A program made the position numbers and the translations under genes. Shown one piece after another: positions 38,231 through 48,725 of a DNA stretch of 64,000 nucleotides (its first letter is position 1; each line of letters begins with the position of its first letter). The notes beneath the pieces were generated by a model. It saw only the letters and a list, made by a program, of their open reading frames with translations. It was not told the origin of the DNA and did no database searches. The DNA comes from Leucocoprinus leucothites (Eukaryota > Basidiomycota > Agaricomycetes > Agaricales > Agaricaceae), in NCBI GenBank assembly GCA_013368445.1, contig JAACJO010000014.1, positions 434,001 through 498,000 on the forward strand. The letters run 5' to 3'.

Positions 38231-39091
38231 TCAAAGGTCACCGATATCTCCTAGAAAGTCAGCTAAATCACAACCCCTATTACTCGTACCGTCTTTGCCT
38301 GTTGCAGCTGCAACTGCAGCTCCGATAGCTCCTGCAACAATTTCGTACGCCATTGGAAATGCGCCTTGCGCCCCAAAGGATTGAACGACGGAAAAGGCGC
38401 CTCCGGTGGCTCCTCCATAAACTGCAGACTGGAGGCCGGCAGCGATGGATCCTAGCATCAGATGTTAAAGTGTGTCCTTAGACTGAGTGAAGAGAAGACT
38501 CACCGCCGGCTATACCAATGGACGTGAAACCGACTGCGCCGAGAAGGGGAATTCCAACCACAGGAAGAGTAGCTGCATTCCCAACAGCAGCAATGCCTAT
38601 TTTAACTGAACGAGATATCAGACCCTACTGTGCCTAGAAGACATTGCAATGCTTATGGCGACGCATTCTAGTCTCCTCTAAACGAAGTTGTCTCAGTACA
38701 GGACGCCAAACTCCCTGAAAACCACCAGTCACTCACCACACAATTGAAAAAACAAATGCTCAAACTCCTCCCACTTCCAAAAGTGTCCTTTCTCCAAATG
38801 CCCCGCTGGCCTCGCTCGCACCGACTTCAAGAAACGTTCCTTGGAGCTAGTCTTTCATTTGGGTGCAGCAGGAATCCAAGCGAGCACGGTGTTAGCCCAT
38901 TGTTGACGAGGTATATTTCGTTCTTGAGCGCGTCGTCCAACATCATGGACCCAAGAAGATAGCTTATCTTTCCCAGCTAGAGATCCTGGAAATGGCCCAG
39001 GGTGTTCCGTGGGGGGCTCCCCGTGCCACTGGATCAGTATCCTTAGTAGGTCGTTCCTGGAGTATGGATGTGGTATGGTGAATCGGTACAT
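38231..39091 (-). pseudogene. Ifi-6-16/ISG12-like glycine-rich protein gene with in-frame TGA
   Basis: Exons 38737-39091, 38504-38605 and 38231-38451 fit by phase and would encode 225 codons. The C-terminal half (NAATLPVVGIPLLGAVGFTS, then SIAAGLQSAVYGGATGGAF) is the glycine/alanine-rich hydrophobic repeat of the Ifi-6-16 family (PF06140), small membrane proteins that are interferon-induced in vertebrates and also expanded in basidiomycetes. The N-terminal exon is helical (WVHDVGRRAQERNIPRQQW, then GHLEKGHFWKWEEFEHFLF). One TGA interrupts it after WIPAAPK (about 38852-38857), with good coding sequence in the same frame on both sides. Either this is a young pseudogene or a sequencing error, or translation begins downstream. 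The in-frame segment 38231-38451 alone is open. Confidence 0.6.
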
Positions 39092-39400
39092 GGTGAGCAA
39101 GAAATACTACGTGAGATTATAAGAATATGCTGGGCTCAAGCATTCAAACGCTCATTGCTTTGGACGCGCTCACTTATACCGACTTATTTGCTGAGTTTGA
39201 ATCTGTTTTTACCTTCGTACACTTCTTCGTTGCCTCGCCGGGACCAGTATGTCTGAGTGTTCATTGATACCAATCAATCATATTATTGATCCCACCTTCT
39301 TTGTGCACCAATAACACAATAGCAAGACGCCGGTAAAGGATTTAGGCACTGGTTAACTGGGAGATCAGGCTATCCGAGTCGCCTGTTCCCTTGGGCGATA

Positions 39401-39815
39401 AACTGGCAGAGGTCGGTTTCGTCTCCGACACTACTGGTTCCTCGGTAGACCATGTCAATGCTATATCTCTCGTAACCTTCATGCGCTAATGGTTTCTTTT
39501 ATAGTCACTTTTTCTCAGGTTCTCGCAGGTACCTATCACACTCCACGCCTCACTCACCATCCACTTCCCATCTCGCACAAAAAGCTACGTAGCACAGTGG
39601 TCCCTCCTCGCCCTACCCCTCCTACTCTCCATGTCACTCTTCACCACTACTCCCACCACGCTTTACGTTTTCATCGGAATTCCCACCACAGCCCTACCCT
39701 CGTTCTCTTCTCGCCGCGACATCACGTCACCGCTTCCCTCCAACAAAGATTCTCCCAATGACCGTGAACCAATTTCTGCTCCAACCAAACAGAATATACG
39801 ACAGTTTCCATTCAT
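39401..39815 (+). pseudogene. GWT1 5' fragment, unit 3
   Basis: Aligns with GWT1 exon 1 and the first part of exon 2 (ending at the QFPFI codons), then joins abruptly to sequence that normally lies downstream of the minus-strand gene (agcaatcaaacaaggca, like 31428 and 35615). A deletion of about 2 kb therefore removed the rest of GWT1 and the spacer. The start codon is absent, and a stop follows the first exon frame. Confidence 0.85.
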
Positions 39816-39969
39816 CGGGATGGTACGGTAACACAGAAACACGTGCGTACGTAGCAATCAAACAAGGCACAAGGCAGGAAACAAGCACAGAAGAAGGAAA
39901 GAAAAAGTGATCAAACTATTGGATGGACTAGCGCTGTAAATGCAACAATGGGGAGCCAAGCCGCGTGTG

Positions 39970-41335
39970 CTAGTTATGAGACACGACCTCCTGATCTGAA
40001 GCCTCTGATCCATTTCCGTTGCTTGCCTCTGGGTCGTTCTCCTTGCCTGCCTTGTCCTCGTAAAATTTGGTTTTATCCATGGAGACAAGGCCACGGCTGG
40101 CAGCACTAATGATAGCCTTTCTGTAGACAACCAGTCCACGTCGCATGACCGCTCCTAAAAGTCGCCGAGCCTCCCTTGTGAAAAACGCGACCACAACCTT
40201 ACCTACACTCCAACTCTCTTCGTCCGCCAATCTACCCATTTTTCTAAACATTTCCTGGATGCTGTCACGGAGATTTCGTGGGTTCCCAGATGAAGTCAAG
40301 CGTTTGAGAAGGGGCTTAACCGCATCCCAGGGCTCTCTAAGCCGTACCGGCACGGTTTTGTCCGCCTTTTGAAATGCCCGCTCCGCATTTCGAATTTCTC
40401 TTTCCTGCTCGTCGTCAGCTATCGTAGCTAGGAAAGCTGATGCGTCCTCCGGCAGAATATAATGAGATGACCCATCCACAGAGAACAAACTCCAAAAGTC
40501 TTTGTAATTTTCCAAAAGCAGGTCCGATTCAGCGGCGGTAGCGGCGGAGGCCGGCGAATCTGTTAGTAGAACAAGTCGAAGTCGCCTGAAGTTGTGGGAA
40601 CAAGATCCCTTGGAGTTGACCATGTCCTTATACTCCTCCTTTCCGGACAGCAGCTGAAGAAAGTTATCCCTATAGGAAGCCAGGCTGAAACCTCTCTTCA
40701 CGCTGAGCTGGTCAGCCGAGTGCAAGTAGAGAAGAGCATCGAAATGGGCATAAGACCTAGTATGATCTTTGCCAAGGCTTGCAAGTCGTCGAATAGAGTT
40801 AGTGATTAGTAGATTTTTAGCATCCGCCCCTGCTCACCTCGCCATTATCCACTTCCGCAAGTTCTCTATCTTCCCCTTGTCCGTTTTGATGTTCTGTGTA
40901 AATTCCGGTGAAATTGCTAATATTATTCTGCTGTCCACTGCGGCCGAGGACCGCTGGATGCAGATAATTTTAATTCCGATTTCGTCTGCTACAGTGGTCT
41001 TTGAAGGATTTTCGTCGACTACATCAGCACTCGAAGTACTTCTGTCTATGGCCTCGAGAAACTATGGAGCAAACTAGTGAATACCATTAAGGAGATAGTG
41101 TGGGATACAGATGGCATACCGTGGACCTTGCTGACTCGCTGGATGCGACGACTCTGGATATGTGAACAGAGACTAGAATCAATCATATCCGTACGTCTAG
41201 CAGTTTTAAGAAAGCGTCATACCCGATAACGAAGTCTTCCTTTGTAAGCTCAAGGAATTTCTTAATACTGCTTCGGAAAGTTTGTCCATCGTTGTTGGCG
41301 CTTGTGGAACTCGAGATTTCGGAGGGAAACGACAT
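39970..41335 (-). CDS. AIG1-like G-domain protein with degenerate P-loop, paralogue 3
   Basis: Exons 41223-41335, 41120-41153 (34 nt), 40838-41061 and 39970-40777 give 392 residues. The P-loop position reads GVVASSESARST then FLEAI: a GKS/T-like ARST ending remains but the first glycine pattern and the lysine do not. Switch II is IILAISPEFTQN. AHFDALLYLHSADQ and the amphipathic tail (VVVAFFTREARRLLGAVMRR) are present. It is closest to paralogue 1, sharing GLVSMDKTKFYE near the C-terminus. The frame is open although the flanking GWT1 copy is reduced to a fragment. Confidence 0.68.
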
Positions 41336-42231
41336 GGAAATGGCAATGATGGGTTAGCCGCTCGAGGTTCCTACTAATGCTGGGGGGTCCTCTAGAGGGC
41401 ATGCTGTATGGTCTATTATAAGTAAAGATGCACGCTGCAAACGCGAGTACATATATACTCAGTACTGTAATCAGGAAGTAGATTTGGGCGGTTGTTTGGT
41501 GTTTGTCATCATATCAGAAGGGACGCAATCGATGGGATAGTGTTGCGCATTGTAACACTTATAACCCCTCCCACGTAGTCAGTCCACCGTAGATGACATG
41601 ATATTGGCTTGCTTCAATGAAGTGACAGTCCTGGTCCCGGAAGAGTAGATAATAAAAGCTTGAGTAGGCAAGTGTTTCCGACCGGTGCTACGGCGAGATC
41701 CCCGGGCCGATCCCTCATGTTGAATTCTTTACTGGGCGAGTGCCACAAATGTCCATGACCCAAGCGTTAGTCCCAGTCCACTGTAACGATATCTGAAGGA
41801 ACCTGAGCAGCTTGACCCCTAAATGTAAACCTCTAACCCTTTTTCGAAACTACGGCTAGCACTCCGGGGTTTGCAGGAGTCCTCGACGGGCTCGCCTTCA
41901 TCACTTGAATCAGAAACCTAGTAAATAATATTTCGATACCGACCAGAGGTCAAGTAAGCTAAAGTCGAAGTTATGACTCGCAAGAAACATCAAGAGCGGA
42001 GGGATAAGTACTTAGTAACAGAAATAACAGAGAAAATGGTGTCTGCATCTCTCATCCAGATTCCATCCACTACTACTTATCGTCGTTCATTTCGGCTGAG
42101 CCAAGATAGGTGGATGACTTCATTGGCTCTGTTTTCTCTGAAAAGAAGTCGAGGCGAGAAGGGGATACGACACCGGCCGGAGCGGCTAGAAGCATCCTTC
42201 TGTACCCATAGAGACCCTTCCTTAAGGTGTA
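41336..42231. other. Right edge of the triplication and gene-free stretch
   Basis: Unit homology ends near 41675 (gagtaggcaagtg). From there to 42231 nothing recognisable was found. Confidence 0.4.
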
Positions 42232-43472
42232 CTACACAAATTGCGCGACCTTTCTAGAAAGGAAACTAAGGAATCCCTCCCCGACACGGATGTCCAGGTG
42301 ATCTCGTAATGCAATACGAATCGTCTCTAGAGATCCCTGAGTCCTGATACGCGCTACCTTCATGTCTTGCTGCTTGAGCCGAGCGTTATTCAGAATATGC
42401 AAAGACGACTTCAACATTCGAAGCACATTGAGCCTGATTTCCCTCCGCTTTTTCCCTTCCGATCCATTCTTCCCAGTAGGCTCGGACATTCCGAGGCTCG
42501 CAAGAAGCTCTCGGTGTTGCCTTTCGAGGTTGTCGTAATCCTCTTCTCTTGCGCTTTCCAGAAGATCCTCCACGACTTTCCATACCTGTGGAGAATCCAT
42601 TGTAGCATCCAAAATACGGATATCCGATTCCCGGGCCCTCATACCGCTCCAGTAGTCGTTGAACATAGACATTCGAGCTTGGTCGATACCCCCGTGGTCG
42701 TCATCGAAGTTGGTTACGACCAACCGGACTCGCTTCATCGAACGATCTCCACATATTTGACGATAAATATCGTGATGAACCATAGCGCTCCACCCTCGCC
42801 GATTGGCGGTGTGATTTTGTAGAGAGAGAGTAGTCCTCTGAGATTGACACTAAAGACATTAAGCAGGAGGCCTTGAAATGATTATGACGTCCTACGAGGG
42901 AGCAAGAAGGGCACGTACGAAATTCCCGGGTCAGTATTTCGCTGGCGCAAATCCGCTAACCACTTTTCGATCTGCTCTAGTGCAGTTTTTTCGCTACCCA
43001 GTGTACCATCCAGTTTGGGGGCAACAAGGAGAACCACTCTATCCTTCAGATTTTCGTGTTCCCGAATGCGGATCGCCTGCACCTCAGATGCACACGAAAT
43101 ATTGCCAATACCAGTCAGAAGTTCAACGACCTGTCGAAAAAGATAAGCTTTTCGAGCGCACTACCAGCTAAATCGTGTAAATCAAGCAGTAGACATCCTT
43201 CTCACCTTTGAAATCCCGGATTTGTCCTCCCCGATGACGCTAGATGCAAATTAGTCGAGGTAAAGTTTGCAACGGAGATGACGGTTCTCGTACGCAAAGA
43301 GAATGTCATCTTGTCGATCGTCCTCGATGGCGCGGAGCGTATCTCGTTGCGCCCCCGAGTCAAGGAAGTCGTCTTGAGGTGGTAGGCTCTCGCGTGAGTG
43401 GTTAGTCGGAACATTCTCTATCAAAGCCTGGGACTTGCGGAACACAGGTAACGAGTTGAAACTGCGCAGCAT
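42232..43472 (-). pseudogene. AIG1-like G-domain protein, paralogue 4, frameshifted
   Basis: Exons 43294-43472, 43206-43239 (34 nt), 42919-43130 and 42849-42232. The P-loop position reads VIGEDKSGISK then VVELLTGIGN, clearly alignable to GxxGxGKST-FINLLSG with Ile in place of the lysine. Switch II is VVLLVAPKLDGT. The next exon begins VNLRGLLSLYKITPP, but the continuing homology (MVHHDIYRQICGDRSMKRVRLVVTNFDDD) is in another frame, so a single-base shift lies between about 42780 and 42830, near a short CT run. The remainder is open to 42232 (YWSGMRARESDIRILDATM, then GEGFLSFLSRKVAQFV). It could be a sequencing error; otherwise this is a recent pseudogene. Confidence 0.6.
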
Positions 43473-43992
43473 AAAGTCTCGGAGGGACTCGATGGCATAA
43501 GAGTTATCCAAGTTCTAGCGGAATCATCCGGTCCTTAAAGCTTCCACTATGAGGTAGGCGTGGTTCTAACGTGTTGTTGACATCAGTGAAGTGGTATCAC
43601 GATCACTCTGAGATTGAACTTGGTAGACGCCAGCTGGACACTTGAACCCATAACCCACATCCAGGTGGCGTTAAGGCTGATTATTCCCCTTCGTGTCTAG
43701 CGGCCATCGACTACTTATGCCCTTCCTCACTTTTCCCAGGTAGTACGAATTCGGCAATTAAGCTATGCATCATAGTACCTGGTGATTTTGGCAATATCAA
43801 ATTGATTTAACCGAGGTGCTCGACAGAAGGTCCTCGCTGTCTCCAATAATAATATAATATAATGTGATGTAATACTTTTTATAACATGGTCAGTGGTTTC
43901 TATAATATAATTTAAAGACGTTTGGTAGTTGATAAATACATTCGTCGAGTTAGAATAGACACGCCGCTAGAGGGGAGAGCTTGACATCGGAA
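43473..43992. other. Spacer between paralogues 4 and 5
   Basis: AT-rich (for example aataatataatataat near 43846). No gene was seen. Confidence 0.45.
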
Positions 43993-45212
43993 TCAGCCCA
44001 AAACAGCCCGTAGGATGACTTCCAGCTTTAACCGGAGTCTATGGAACAGAGCGCACGCAGTAGTAGAATAGTAATAAAGAACTGAAGCAGAATTTTGTCC
44101 CCGAGGGTGCCTCAAGGAATCATCAACAAATTGAGGCGTCGTTTTCAGAAGGAAGGCAAGAATCCGTTCACCGGAGCGGATCTTGAACCTGTCACGACTG
44201 ATTGCGGCAATATTCTCCAGTATAGGTCGCATTCGGATGTACTCGGTCGACAAAGCAGATGCGTCCTGACTGCTGGTGTGTAACCGAATCACCGAGCTTT
44301 TGAAGACTTTCAATGTCTCTCGTGAACCTGGGCGGCTTGTCTGCTCGAGGGCTTGTGAAAGCGCCTCATAATCTCTAGCCAAGTTCTCGTATTCTTCCTC
44401 CTTGGTATCCCGAACGAGTAGGCTAACAATTTCGTGTGCCCTCTTTTTCCCAGAGTCAGATAGCGAATGAACTTGTGAGCCTTTTGAGAGAAAATTCGTC
44501 CACGCAGCGGGCGATGGTGTCTTGGCTAGCTTCGAGTCGGACTTGTCGTACTTTCCTCCATCGGGACTGGTCAAAATTAGTCTGACGCGTTTCAGGGACT
44601 CGGTACCACATATTTGGTAGTAGTAGTGGATGTTGGCGAATGGCGACCAATATGACTTTGTGGTGTCCTCTCTGGAGTAGAGATATAAAAGACCATGCAA
44701 CTTGGCATCGTCGCCAGGGTACCTTTATGTCCAAGGTTGAGTATATCGAGGTTCGTACAAGATTACTTCTGGGACGTACATTGTCTTAAGCAGATGGCCG
44801 ACTTGTTGAATCGTTTTCCGCTCAATGGAGGATTCTCCGACCCGAAATTCTGGGCTATGGATAAGCACAAGTCTATCACCGAACTCGGAGTGATTTTGAA
44901 TTCGAATGGGGTGAAGGCCATCGCCTGAAGCTTGGTCGAGGCCCTGTTGTATTTGCCCTCCGAGATGACTGATAAACTATCGAGTTATTTGTATACCTCT
45001 AGCAGCAGCAGTATGGGCGCAAACTCACTGAGCTCGTTCCTGAACCAATCGTTCCAATGATGCTACAGGTCAAATTTTAGTACCAAATCCCCTGTATGCA
45101 AAATTATGAATCCATACGCGACTACAATATCGTCTTGACGGAATTTTTCGATGGCGCTTAATGTGTTCTTGTCCAAAAACCGTCCATCTGCATTTCCATG
45201 AATCTCGGACAT
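43993..45212 (-). CDS. AIG1-like G-domain protein, paralogue 5, P-loop Lys replaced by Thr
   Basis: Exons 45118-45212, 45029-45062 (34 nt), 44780-44943 and 43993-44722 give 340 residues. This is the best-preserved member: DDIVVAIIGTIGSGTSS has every P-loop glycine but Thr instead of Lys. Switch II is LVLIHSPEFRVG (DTPGF expected). LHGLLYLYSREDTTKS and YYYQICGTESLKRVRLILTS match the YLHRISD and LCGxxALKNVVIVT blocks of fungal AIG1-like GTPases. The tail RSGERILAFLLKTTPQFV corresponds to the amphipathic helix of paralogues 1-4. It was first placed by the shared exon plan, then by motifs. The acceptor of exon 3 (44943) was chosen for frame; one nearer alternative breaks the frame. Confidence 0.7.
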
Positions 45213-46150
45213 CTCGACTGGGAGTTTACTAGGAGGCACGTTTGCAAGATTGAGTAGGCTCGACACTACTAGCGAGGGTAATGTGGGTGCTGCGGAGAGA
45301 ATTCTTTCCTTGAGACTGTACGTCCTCTCAAGAAAAAAGACGTGGAGTGTGCCTGAGGCATGTCATGGCCTGCGCGTCATTGCATGAGGAGAGGCGTCAG
45401 CTTCATATGAGTTTATTATTGGGCGCCGTCTCAGGTCTTCTGTCACGGTCCTGTTTGATTTCAATAGGCTGCGTCCATACACGGAAGGATTGAAACAAGC
45501 AATGAAGTAACACGCCACTTCACGTTGTCCATTCAGTCTGCCGGTATGTCGCCTGCGAGCCAATCATAAAACTGGTAACAAGACGTGTACATCATGCAGA
45601 CGTTCAAGCGCAGGGAGTAAGACACGCAAAAACACGCAGATGTCGCCTGGTGTGGACAGTAGCATGTCTGTAGAAGCAGGTGTGATACGCGATGACACTG
45701 GCACCTCTACTGCTTGAAAGGCAAGATATAGCACAACGCATGCCATGAGGGTATAGTGAGGCCACCGTCATCTAATATTAAATCATTTCCGGTTGTACCA
45801 GCGCTGGATCAGGCGAAGAGCACTCGAACACGCTTCGTGGCGTCAAACACTTTCGAGAAAGAAGTATCTTATCTATGGGCTGAGTACAAAAGAAAACTCC
45901 AGAAGGATTTGTCCATTTAAATATTACATACGAGAGACAGTATAGATACAGCTAGGTTAGTGGAAAGACGTTGGTATATTATGATACAAGACGGTGGGGC
46001 TACTTCGGCAATGGAGTAGAATGCAAACCGATTGTCACCGAGTCACATTAATTGAAGAAAATTAATTTTAGACAGCAACTCCAGCTCGATTCAATGTCGA
46101 TCGAGACTTGAGCGCAGCTGAATGTTCAGACAGCTGCGTCTGCTCCCACA
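45213..46150. other. Gene-free stretch
   Basis: Nearly 1 kb with only short unrecognisable frames. It is the upstream region of paralogue 5 and the 3' side of the next minus-strand gene. Confidence 0.4.
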
Positions 46151-48244
46151 TCAGTCATCAATCATTGAAAACGCCAAGCCAAAACTTGAGCTGCTACTAA
46201 CCTCTGAAGTCGCCCACACAGGTCTAGAAAGTTGTTCCTGCGACACAAATAATCAGTAACCAAATCGAAATCAATACTGGCGTTAAGTTGGGTACAACCA
46301 ACCTGGCTCGACGCAACCCGACTCGCAGCAGTTGCTATAGATGCTGTGAGATTGAAGGTTGGTGGTCGCCGTTCCATTTGTAGTTCTTCTGAGACCATAT
46401 CTCGAGCGTTTAGGCTAAGAATATCCAATCACATCATCACTATGAGTTGCAAAGGCTGTATAATGAAGGGTAGCACCTACCATGCCAAGAAGGAGTTTGC
46501 GTATACTAACATAGCAAGCTGAGCGTTGGATGATGGGATAAGAGAGATGAGGAGGCTGACTCACGGTTGCCGACAATCTCGAACACAGTTAGCTGATAAA
46601 AGTTGAGGAATGACCAAGGGACGTTTGCCTGCATTGGAGGGAATTTATTTGAGAACGAGCCCGAAAATAAGTTGAAAATGGAGCGGAGCTCACGAGAACC
46701 AGCACGACGACGTCCGCAAGGCTATCAACCGGGTTCAGACCTTTTCCAATGGTCAAGTACGAGCAAATGAGGCGAACCTTGTTAGCAAGCCCATATTGAC
46801 AGAGTAAAATATCAGTTTTTTGAGGAGTTGGTTAGTCCTGCAAATGTCATGAGTGGGATACACGACTTGGGATACTTGAAACCAGGGGAGTGAAAAGTAC
46901 TGACTTAGGATATTCGTTCTGGCTATCTCTGAAGAATTTGACTAATGATCCAGTGATCAACCAGTCAGCGCCAACCGCGCAAGCCAAAGCTGCAGTTGCG
47001 AATTTCTACAAAAGGCGGCTAATTAAGATCAAGGACCGTCCAGGGTCGAAAGAACTCACGGACGCAGTCCCTCGGAGAATTTGTTCATAGTCAGATGACA
47101 GTGTCCTAGTAGAAAGTCCGGATCAGAAAATGTCAAAAGGTTTCGATAGTGGAGAAACGGGTTTGATGATCGAAGAGCCCGAAATGTATTGTTCGGATTA
47201 TTTTTTAAGCAGATGGGCCCACTGGTCACCAATGGGTAAAGAAGACCAAGGGAGATACTCACGCAGTCACATAAGCGGCTATTCGTATCAAGACACAGCA
47301 GAAAGATTTGAGTTACTAAACATATAAAGGTGAGAGGATGATGGGATATAAATACGCACCAGTTCCCATCGCGAAGTCACCTAGAGCGAAGAGGGTCTGG
47401 GGTAAAGGACGGAAGTGGTTAGGTTGGTAGTGATGGAATTTGGAAGAGTGCAACGGACGATCAGGCTGCATAGGATTTTTGCTCGACCGTATGTGGCTGG
47501 TGGAGGTACGGTAGTTAGCTCACCCCGATACAAGATGATAGACCCTGACTTACTCTGCCACACTTTGTTGATGAAGAACCCGTGAACTACTAGTTCAATC
47601 ACGTTCTGATAGATAATATGGTTTGAAATGATTGTTAAGAACAACTGGTAAGAAGGAGCGATGATCAACGAACAGTTAACATGATCATTAGCTTCATACT
47701 CCTATATTGTCCGGTGAGCTTTGTTCCTATGAAACACAAGACCTTATTAAGACTCACCATACTGGGGCCAACAGCGCTCGCCAGTCTCCCCAGTGTTTCA
47801 CTGAGTAGTAGTAGCCCCCGTGTATTGATATTGCAGAGCGGAGAATCTCCAAGACCCTAAATGGAAAGCCACTTGAGTAACTGGTAAACATGCACTCGGA
47901 GACGTAATTCACCAAACAGTTAGTACCTGCATTGACTCATAAGTATCGACTCTATTCACAGCGTTTGAGGACTTGCCAATAATTTGAGGTATAAGGAATC
48001 TTGGGGATATTTTTGAAAGTACAGCCAGGATTGGAGCGTCGTGACACCCGTTAGGCTAGGTTTATGAAACGTGAGCAAGTTGAATGGCGAGTCTCGAGTC
48101 TCGGAGCCACCGACAAGCGGAGTCTGGGACTTACCCGACGGATGCGACTGCTCCGACAAAAAATGCACTGAAAGTCGCTTCAAAATCAATAGGAAGGGCA
48201 AGTTCTGGGATTGAGGTAGGGACCGGAAGAGAAAAAGTGGCCAT
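46151..48244 (-). CDS. DUF6534-type multi-pass membrane protein, gene C
   Basis: Starts MATFSLPVPTSIPELALPID at 48244 and ends at TGA 46151-46153 with many short exons. Recognised blocks in order: FFVGAVASVG, LTGVTTLQSWLYFQKYPQDS, VLEILRSAISIHGGYYYSV, KHWGDWRALLAPVW, TIISNHIIYQNVIELVVHGF, then LNARDMVSEELQMERRPP at the start of the cytosolic tail. The order is that of the DUF6534 genes at 20-25 kb, but the sequence is distant, so this is an older paralogue. The second intron appears to use a GC donor (after LKLL, gcaagt). About seven helices are predicted; function unknown. I did not resolve every middle exon (46.5-47.4 kb). Confidence 0.65.
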
Positions 48245-48725
48245 TGGGAATGTCAACGGTTACTTAGAACTACAGAACATTCTTATAAGGCCGTCAAAGA
48301 GGTCGCGAGAAGCATAAATAGACGGAAACGGAAAGCTGTCCGCTGGAATCCTGGATCAAGTATTGAATTGGATGGGATCATCAGCCTGATGTTTGTTCGT
48401 TGTTATGTGCCATGCAGGAGGACCGGGGTCCCCAAATGATACAATGTTCAACAGGAGACGATGCTTCAGAGGAGTCTAATTGTGTGGCTGAGCTATGAGC
48501 GCTGATCCCAAGGACACAGAATTGGCCTAGGAAGAGTTGGGAAGCCAACTTTATCGCCGGCTGTTGCCAGCGATATCATGATCAACCGGTAATTTGGTGA
48601 TCGCTGATGGGAACAAAACAGGTGTTATCTTATCTTATCTTTCCCCAGGCCGGCCACGTGGGCGAAGGGGCCCCTGAGACCGCGAGATAGCCGTACTCTG
48701 GATTTGTACCACTCCCACCACTACC
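48245..48725. promoter_or_regulatory. Divergent promoter region
   Basis: 481 bp between the starts of DUF6534 gene C and the tail-anchored P-loop gene. A repeated cttatctt motif lies at about 48627-48640. No further signal is claimed. Confidence 0.35.

Larger units (their letters stand above)
28440..41675. repeat. Tandem triplication: GWT1 plus G-domain-like gene
   Basis: Unit 1 (about 28440-33240) has GWT1 on the plus strand and a G-domain-like gene on the minus strand. Unit 2 (about 33240-37510) repeats both together with the intergenic spacer (for example the block containing gcatagctcggctcgctgct at 30693 and 35233). Unit 3 (about 39365-41675) keeps only a 5' piece of GWT1 and the minus-strand gene. 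A 1.9-kb stretch with an ISG12-like gene separates units 2 and 3. The upstream region of each minus-strand gene also repeats (tcaggaagt and gggatagt blocks). Confidence 0.85.

Noticed and set aside
42367..42822. 151-codon plus-strand frame
   Set aside because: It is antisense to the conserved coding exon of G-domain paralogue 4.
43630..43690. tRNA-like B-box sequence on the minus strand
   Set aside because: Only a partial match to the T-loop box; no A box or foldable cloverleaf at the right distance.
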